A stretch of 64,000 nucleotides of DNA from Rhea pennata (Eukaryota > Chordata > Aves > Rheiformes > Rheidae), in the NCBI RefSeq assembly GCF_028389875.1, contig NC_084667.1:64210570-64274569 (forward strand), read 5' to 3'. The notes under the pieces were generated by a model that searched no databases, had not been told where the DNA came from, and saw only the letters and a program-made list of their open reading frames with translations. Shown here one piece after another: positions 56,116 to 64,000 of this stretch (the stretch's first letter is position 1; every line of letters begins with the position of its first letter). Made by a program: the position numbers and the translations under genes.

Positions 56116-59100
56116 CACCCACCCACGCAGAGACCCATTACAGTTTTCTGGTGTGAATAATACCAACTGAAGTGGCTATGGCCCTGCACGCCGGTAGCCA
56201 CTGGTACTCCAATCAAAGAGACAGGCCCCATCTGGCAAAGGCTGAGCAAGATGCCTACGGGAAAGATGGGACTCTGCATCAACAAGCCCACAGGCCATGA
56301 AGAAATTCAGCTGGTCTAATTAAAGCTCATATTGCAACCAATTCGAATCAGTATCCAAGGAATGGAGCCCTCAGCTATCTTGTAAACCAAACCAAGGGCG
56401 CTCCAGCACAGCACACAGCAGCCAGGGGCTGCAGAGTCCTGAACATCTCGGAGAGGGAGCTGGCTGCAAATTCCCCTGTACAGCCATTTCAAATACTGGT
56501 TTCAGTTCCCAGTGAAATTACCCCTCCAACGAAAGGTGTCATGGAGGTTTTCCAATTACGTATGCTTGGAGGAGCTTTCCCTGTTTCTTGATATTTTTCT
56601 CTCGTATCAACCGACTCTTCAAATTGATGTGCAAACAGACTTTCCATGCCCACAAAATACAATTGACATTTGCGGAGCTTTGGAAGCAGAATTTCAGAGC
56701 AGCCACTACAATTTAAACACTTTTGCTGCCATAATATAGACTTAGAAATAAAGTGTGGCGTGAAGAAAGCTCGTTCTTTCTGCCTTTGTGCCACCGCGTC
56801 TATTCAGGCGATGAGCTGCTCAGACATCCAAACCCTCCTTCAGCCCCAACTTTGCATTTTCTGTGGGTCTAAAGCTACTCAACCTCACACAGCAACTAGC
56901 TACAATTTAGGCCATTTAAACATGGTTCTTTGGAAAAGAGCATTTGGGCATGTGAGGGAGGATGAGGGTCCCATGCTACTGCGGTAAGTGTCACCTCAGT
57001 CTGGCTGAAGATGCTGTCACTGTGACCCAGCTCCCCTGGCACGCGAATCTTGGATTCAGACATGAAAGCCACAGCGACACACATCTTTAGTTAGACTCTT
57101 AGAAAAATATTTATTGAAACTTTCAAAAAACCCACGTGCTAAAAACACTTGCACAGAACTGAAGACTTATTAACCAAGGAGAAATATAAACGGAGTGGAA
57201 GCCTAAGTAGGAGTAAGAATGAATAAAGCAGAAGAACATGTTAGATGTGGGTATATGACAACGTGCAAACACACCCGAAAAGGATGCAGAAAGCCTCACA
57301 CAGTAAGTTTCACTGTGCCCAAGTTTGAACTTGTTCAGTCATCACAGCCCTGCATTACTCAGAAACACCTACCTAATGATATCTTCAGGATGCTTGGGAG
57401 AGGTGTTTAAATAAATACTGTGTGGCAACCAGTGAATATGAAAATCCTCACAATCAAACAGTGACTAATGACTGTTATTTCAAGCAGTAACAGCCCCTAA
57501 CTGCAAAGAACCAGGTTTTTGCTGTTACTCAGGCGTGTGGAAATTCCTGCACCCACCTACAGCCTTGCTAGACTTGAGGAAACCCTTACAGTCACTGATG
57601 AGTACCTCAGCACTCAGCGGCCCCAAGCAGGCAGCTCAGAAATTATCTTCCAAACGTCAGAAGATCACCAGAGGACAAGAAGATCATTCACAGACAACAG
57701 TACAAACCCTGGTCTGCCAAAGCCTTTTGCAGTCGCACTGTGGAGTCATAACGCTGCAGAGAAGCTGTCTACAACCTCTAACCCATATGTGCCTTCAATT
57801 AATAATCATGAACTCAATTAGGTGATTCTAACTGGCAATTAATTTTATAGTCCATTTGCAAGCCAGGCACTCACACTGCTGCGTCTGACGGCAGTGGCTG
57901 TCCAAGGGGAAGAGTGAGAAGATAACGATGCAGTTTGGGTTCCCTCCCTCCCCGATGTGCACCCATTGCCCTCACCGCTCTACCCCTCCGCACCTGGCTG
58001 TCTCCCACGGCAAGCTTTGCCAACTTTGCCATTTTAAACATTCTTTTGGAATCAGGTCAAAGGCATAGAAAATAACAGCTTCATTTTGCTTCTAAAAGGA
58101 AGTCTCTGCCCAGAGTGTTTTTGCTGGAAGGAGATATGCTACTCTTAGATATTTATCCCATATAGTTAAACTATTAACCTTTAGATCCGGAAACATGTTT
58201 CCACATTAAATCTCCAGTTGAATATGATTTAAAAAACTCATAGTGAGGATCTCATTCTAACAGTTTATATGCTATTTCGAGGAGGTAAAACATATCCACA
58301 TGATTTGCTTTGCTGATGGCTCACAGCTCTCTACCCAAGCCAAGCAAACTTCCTCTTCCTTCCGAGCGTAATACGAGCCTCTAGTGAATGCAATTACACA
58401 TCATTCTCCTAAAGCTACCTTAGAAATACGTACTTTAGCTCAGAATGGTGCAAGTAAGATCCCAAGGGCCAAATCTGCATTTTCATCTTGCACCTACGTT
58501 TTTCCCTTGGAGGATGCAGAACCATTTTTTCGGTGGAGAGGTTCACAGGGTCTATACCTCCCCTGGAGCCAGCAACCAGACCGGTACGTGGAGCCCCAGC
58601 TGTGGTGGCATGACTGCGCAGGCTGGGGGGACTCCTCCAGGGCATGCTTGTGCAAGGCACCAGCACCAGCTCAGCATGGCCCAAAAGTTGGATCCCAAGC
58701 CTGGGGTATCACCCACGGCTGATCTGATGCAAATAAGGAATTCAGGGAGGGTGATTTAAAGCGCTGAGCCCCATCACTGGATGAGGCTAAGAGCCATAGG
58801 TATTGCCCCTTCCCTTCCCAGATGGAGCAGCAAATGCCTCTGACTTGTATGAAGCTGCTTTGGAAGGAGACAGAGGCACCACCGAGAGGACAACGGGGCA
58901 AAGTCTGGCAAGTAAAAACCATGTCAAGGAGCTCTCCTCTCCCGCGGCTTAGGGACAGGACTGTAGGACAGCTGAGCCCGAGCTGGAGAGCTCCTCCGAG
59001 CAGGTGTTACTTGGACGCTTTGCTGAAGCGCGCTTGCCAAAAACATCAAATCACAGCCCATTCCAGCAGTGACAGCATCGGCCAGGCACCAAGTCAGAAA

Positions 59101-59289
59101 ACAACCCTGCATTGAGAAAAGCCTGGAAAGCAGGAGGCGGAGAAGACAAGGCGGGAGAGGAACAGAGCCTGACCTCACTGTAAAGAGAACTGCAAAGTTT
59201 GTAGTCAGCGCAATCTGTAACACGGCCTTTTAACGGCAAACCAAGATCAAACAGAAAAGTTGGGCTGGCGAGAGAAACGTCTGTCTCGC

Positions 59290-59430
59290 CCAGCAGAAAG
59301 GGCATGAAAGCGCAGCGCCGGCCCGTCGCAGACCCGCTCCCAGCCCGGCGCGGCGAGCTGGCCCCGGGCGTCAGGCACAGCGCGGTGGAGATCTCGGTGA
59401 GCGTCCTCCGCGCGCTCAAAGCCACTGAAC
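59290..59430. promoter_or_regulatory. CpG-rich patch 4.8 kb upstream of the second coding exon
   Basis: About 140 bp dense in CpG (CAGCGCCGGCCCGTCGC, CCGGCGCGGCGAGC, CCTCCGCGCGCTC) in otherwise ordinary intron. Its place ahead of the first GBD exon found here would suit an alternative promoter, but no first exon was identified. Confidence 0.4.
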
Positions 59431-60106
59431 TTTGATCAGGGAAATGGCAGGAAGCTACGGAGCGGTTGGACTTTGCTAACCTGATAATGGCATTCAGCCA
59501 GCACGGGGTCACTCGAAGGAAAAAGCTGTAGAGCGAAACTGCGTTAGGACACCGTGACCAGGTCACTTTGGAGCAGAGACTATAAAGACGTAGTTTAAAC
59601 CCTAAGGTTATTCAGGATAATTCAGGTCCACACCTGCTGACGCAGGCGAAGCAGAGCTGGAGACTGAAGCCTCTGAAACTCTCCCCTTTGCTATCTCCAT
59701 CCGTGATGGAGTGGCAGAGCCACGAGGGGACAGGAGGCCACGCAGGAGAGGACAAACCAGCATGACCACCACTGCTTTCTTCATGCTTTTGCCCAGGCCA
59801 TTCGTTTTCCCACTGACACCCTACAAATCCCATGCTCCACAAAAATAATCTACAAAAAGTAGCTAGAGACTAAACTTTAACTAAGTGATAATTCACTCTA
59901 CAGGGGTCTGCATCCTCAGAATATTTGCAGAAGTTGCTATATGGGGAAAAAGACAAAAAAAATCAGTCTAATGTATCTTTTTAGCTGATAACTTGAATAA
60001 CTATAACATATGAAGGAGACAGAGAAGGAGTGAAAAATTATGTCATTAATTGCCATAATTGAAATAAAAATTCCCCAAAAGGTTGCTGATTTGACTTTGA
60101 GTTTAC

Positions 60107-60175
60107 ATATAAATGTATAAATGTGCATATATATATAAATATACATATAAATACGCACATACATACAAAGTACAA
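60107..60175. repeat. AT-rich (TATA/CATA) microsatellite
   Basis: Degenerate ATATAAATACATA-type units on the plus strand. Confidence 0.85.
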
Positions 60176-61038
60176 CAGGAAGACACAGATGGGTCAGCAA
60201 ATGAAGAACCTAGTAAAAGAGCAAGTGAATTTGTTCCTGATGGATGGATGCCCAGAGCTGAGAAACTTCACTATAAGGCCTATGAGGACACCAAGGAGAG
60301 TGCAGCGCATGAACAACGGGGTCTTCTGCCCCCGCACATAATGCATGGGAGATCCAGATTGCTTAAAAAGAAGAAAAAGTGGGAATGCTTTTTGGCAACA
60401 TTTGGCATTAACCAGCACAGCATGGGAATTAACAAAAAAATTGCCTGCTGAAGTTTGAATCAACTTCCTTTCCAGGGGTCGTATCGCTTTTTCATTCCCT
60501 TCCAGGCATTCTTCTCCAAGTTCATCAATTTGATTTATCCAAGAATGTTGCAGTGTCAAGGGAAACGGCAATCAGCATTTTTCCCTCTGTACCTCATCTA
60601 ATCTTCTTCCGCTCAGCGAACACGCTCCCTCACACAGCTGCCTCGGAGGGCGGCTTGATTCACGCTGCCAGTCTCGATTGGGATTTATACCAGCGCACGA
60701 TAAGCCTCGACTTAATAATCCACCTTATTTAACTTGTTGTTTTCTTTTTGTTTTCTTAAATAAGCATACTTATCAACCTGTAACCAGTATTTAATGATTA
60801 TATGCAAACAAATACAGCCTTCAGTCTGGTAATTCATTTTGCAAAGCAGGGGGAACTTCGCTATCTGCAATGAATATTAGGTGACTGCAGTTCTCAAAAT
60901 ATGTAGATCTAGTTTTACTTTTTTTTTTTAATAGGAAGGTAGTGAATCAAGTCTTTTCTTTTTAGCACCAGTAATAAAAACACCTCCTCTCCAGCACACA
61001 TCTTCTCATCTGTAGTATACGGGGAACTGAAAAATGAC

Positions 61039-61060
61039 AAAAAAAAAAAAAAAAAAAAAA
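61039..61060. repeat. A22 tract
   Basis: Twenty-two consecutive A on the plus strand. Confidence 0.95.
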
Positions 61061-62142
61061 CAAACCTGCAAACAAACCAACCCCAGCCAGTAGTATTACG
61101 AGAGTCTTTTTCTTCATTCATGACAACTGCCAGCTGGAATAATAGAAGACAAACAAAACCCTACTATTTATTAATGATTAGGCATACTGTACACATAAGC
61201 TTTTGCCTTTACCTATTAATGGGTTTTTTTTGCATAAAGTAACATTGCCTACAGCACAGGAATGGGCTAGCAGCAACAAGGAGTCACGACTTCAGAGTGT
61301 TTCCAACCAGTAAATCTCCACATCCCACATTTAATTTTTAGTCATTGATCGGAAGAGGAAAGACCTCAATCCATCCTGCTTTGCAGCTTTCAGTTACGGA
61401 CCTGAACTCACTGCAGAGATGTAAATAAAGTACGTATTCCTTTCTTCTTCTGCAGAAAAGATTACAGCCATCAATATCTGATTTAGCTCTGCAATAAACT
61501 CTAGCTCCAGCTGTTCAATGTTCCCATCAGTTCAAACACCTAATTTTGCCAGACAGCAGGCACTGCTTTAAAATTACTTCATTTAATTAATTATTTCAAT
61601 AGGCTAAAGTAAGTTTAGGTTTTAAAGGTGCTCACGTTCCAATACCAATGTATTTTAGAAGAGAACTATCTACTTAAGTTTTCCTATCTTTTTTTGGCGA
61701 TACATATCTATCGCTGCATATATACACACTTCTTCCTTTTATTGAGCTTTGTCTTTTACGACCTTTTCATCAACGTCATCTGGAAAACTCTTCTCTCCTT
61801 TTAATTAAACACAGAGTACTTTTACAGGCTGCATTATCGTACAAAGCACCCTAAAGCAAGAATTTTGTTGATCTACGCTATTTGATCCACAGGCACGCTT
61901 GCAGACCTAGAAGCCCTGCAGGTGGACTTCCACAGTGTTTTTTGCACGCGGTCGTATGTGAACTCTGGAAGCAATGACAAAAAGACCTAATGGCTGATTA
62001 TCTATTGCTGTGATGGCTAAAATGGATCAAATTCAAGCCAAGCGGGGCATGCTCACCCTTCGGTGGGTGCATCGCATACCATGATAAAGCACAGAGGTGC
62101 CAAATAAATAACAAGAAGGTTTCAGATGTGGATTTCACATAT

Positions 62143-62144
<2 letters not shown>

Positions 62145-62178
<34 letters not shown>
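62145..62178. repeat. (GT)17 microsatellite
   Basis: Seventeen perfect GT units, a likely polymorphic marker. Confidence 0.97.
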
Positions 62179-62180
<2 letters not shown>

Positions 62181-64000
62181 TTATCCAGAGAAGCAGCTAC
62201 CTTTTCAATCAGTTTTTAAGTCCCACCACTGCTGAAATCAGTGAAATACTGAAGTTACAAATTAAGCCCATGTGTAAAGTGTGGTTTAGACATTCACTGC
62301 CCCACAACGATGCCCAAGAAGTCCTGCACTTATGAACACTGTGCTTTGCTGGTCTGGAGTGAAACCGCTCCAAGGCTGCCTATGGCTCAAGGCAAGGCAC
62401 CTCCAACGGCAATTAGAGACTACAAAGCCCCACGCTGACTTCTTCCCACTGTCAGGATGATTTCTATTTTAAGGACTGTTTTACTGGGTTTGGGCACTGC
62501 CAACATCTTAGAATCATTTTTAAGAACCTGAGCAAGAGGAAAGCAGAGAGTTGCTCCAGGAAGGTGCAATTTCTCATAGAGATTTAGCTTCCAGCAAGAT
62601 GCTGAACACAAGCAGGCACCAGATGGGGTTAAGAACATACTAATTTTTCTCTTGTTTAACCAGTATCTTTTGTAAGTTGAGCTCCAAGCCAAGCCTGGGA
62701 TGCTTTTCATATGAAAGAAATGTAGTCACCCCATTCCATATTGCTGATTTGCAGTTCATTCTCCCTGCAAAACTTAGCCTTTAAAACAACCAGATAGGAA
62801 AATATCTGCTAAGACCTCTTGGTTTTGGGTGCTGCCAGGGAAGAGAAGCTAATCCCCTTAAATAAGGTATTGATTCAAGTGCTCGAATTGATGAGAATTA
62901 GGATTGCATGGTGTTAGGGAAGGATACCGCGTGCACAGAGACTCGGCTGAGGAAAGCTGACCTTGGGCATGTTCACACGCCATTGAGCGTACAGACTCTG
63001 CTTTTAACAGATACTAAAGCAGTACAAAAAGTCTTCAGACAAATCTGCAATCAGATATGAGGAAGGCACGGTCCATTTCTAGCAAGAATGCTTCCTGCTG
63101 AGGTCGGCAGTAAAGCAAAATCCACACGCTGTTCACCCTTGCCTGTGACTCCAGCAACGTGGTTCAACGATAAGGCAATCAGGAAAGAGCAAAACACTGC
63201 TAGAGCAAATGCCCTGTCCCATTTAGGCCAGGACCCTCAGTGGTGATTTGTACCAAAAACCCGTGGAGCTGGCAAAAGGCTGAAACCTAAATGCCCCAAT
63301 TAACAGCACTGGCACGTTACCGAATGAGGTATCCAGGCACCCTCCAGTGATGTGGCCTCCTCTTTTATGAAGCGCAGTGCAAAGCACTTACCAGGCAGAC
63401 CATATAGTTTTTCCACTTTAGCTACACTTCTCATTGAAACAAAGGGTTTTCGTATTTGCTCTCTGCCTTCGGCTGGGGTACACGTTGTGCCATAACGCAG
63501 TTCCTTCATAAAATTACGAGTCGGGAACGGTAAGGCCTTTAAACCAAGACAAGCCAACATGCTTTTTGTAGTCGTAACAGATACTGCAATTACAGAAATG
63601 CTTTGGTTGGAATATTCTGTTCCTCGGTGGGTTATATCATCCAAGCTCGCAGAACACGTGTGGGTAGAAAATTCTTATTTGCTTGCTGAGTAGGTGTGCG
63701 ACTTCGCTATCAGATGCTTACCTATCAAAACATATGAGATTATCTGCAAAAGTGTCAAACCAGGAGGTGCTGAACACAAGCGCAGTGACTGACAGACCGA
63801 GATGCGTGAGACAAGCGAGCGCACACCCTACGACTGCAGATCTCTGCCCTGTGCAGGCACCCGGCAGCCTGCGGTGTGAGCCCCTAAAGAGCAGGGGCTG
63901 GGCACCACGCTGGAAGAGTCCTTTGTGCAGCACAAGGTTCCCTACAGAGTGAATTAAAAAACAGACATTACTGAATTGCTTAGTTTTCCTCGTTAAAAAC

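Larger units (their letters stand above)
54544..64000 (-). other. Part of the intron upstream of the second coding exon
   Basis: At least 9.4 kb of intron. It contains a MIR-like fragment, A29 and A22 tracts, a CpG-rich patch at 59,290-59,430, an AT-rich microsatellite and a GT microsatellite. No further formin exon and no other gene could be recognised on either strand. Confidence 0.7.

Overview
The window is vertebrate nuclear DNA, most likely from a bird. It carries one recognisable gene, a DAAM1-type formin (Dishevelled-associated activator of morphogenesis) on the minus strand. The bird call rests on fragments of CR1 LINEs, one with the avian-type 3' end, on a short SINE with a tRNA-like head joined to a CR1 tail (12.19-12.33 kb), and on compact introns. 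Two old MIR-like fragments fit any amniote. No prokaryotic features, CRISPR arrays or viral genes were seen.

I assembled 24 coding exons by hand, from 54,543 down to the stop codon at 995-997. They join in frame without any frameshift or stop and give 1,018 codons plus TGA. The human DAAM1 protein, as I recall it, has about 1,078 residues; its first coding exon (about 60 residues starting MAPRKRGG) is not in this window and must lie beyond base 64,000. In transcript order the exons encode the Rho-binding/armadillo region (GBD/FH3, 54.5-29.1 kb), a coiled coil (28.6-27.4 kb), the proline-rich FH1 segment (26.9-26.6 kb), the actin-assembling FH2 domain (26.6-1.76 kb) and the C-terminal autoinhibitory DAD (1.2-1.0 kb). 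The protein would act in non-canonical Wnt/planar cell polarity signalling, linking Dishevelled and Rho to linear actin assembly.

Points of interest: (1) a 30-nt in-frame microexon inside FH2 (19,833-19,862) with UGC motifs upstream of its acceptor, as in neuronal SRRM4-dependent microexons; (2) two introns with GC instead of GT donors (donors at 34,325-34,326 and 8,973-8,974); (3) a protein that is DAAM1-like overall but has several residues I associate with DAAM2, so orthology needs a tree; (4) CpG-rich islands inside introns (13.3-14.1, 21.4-21.6, 59.3 kb) and downstream of the stop codon (0.15-0.42 kb); (5) a 32-nt near-identical repeat in two introns about 1.07 kb apart.

The remaining sequence is intronic. 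The largest gaps are 37.0-54.5 kb and 54.5-64.0 kb, which hold old repeats, homopolymer tracts and microsatellites but no second gene that I can support. Residue numbers below count from the first codon present in this window; add roughly 60 for full-length numbering. Comparisons with human DAAM1 and DAAM2 are from memory, not from a database search.
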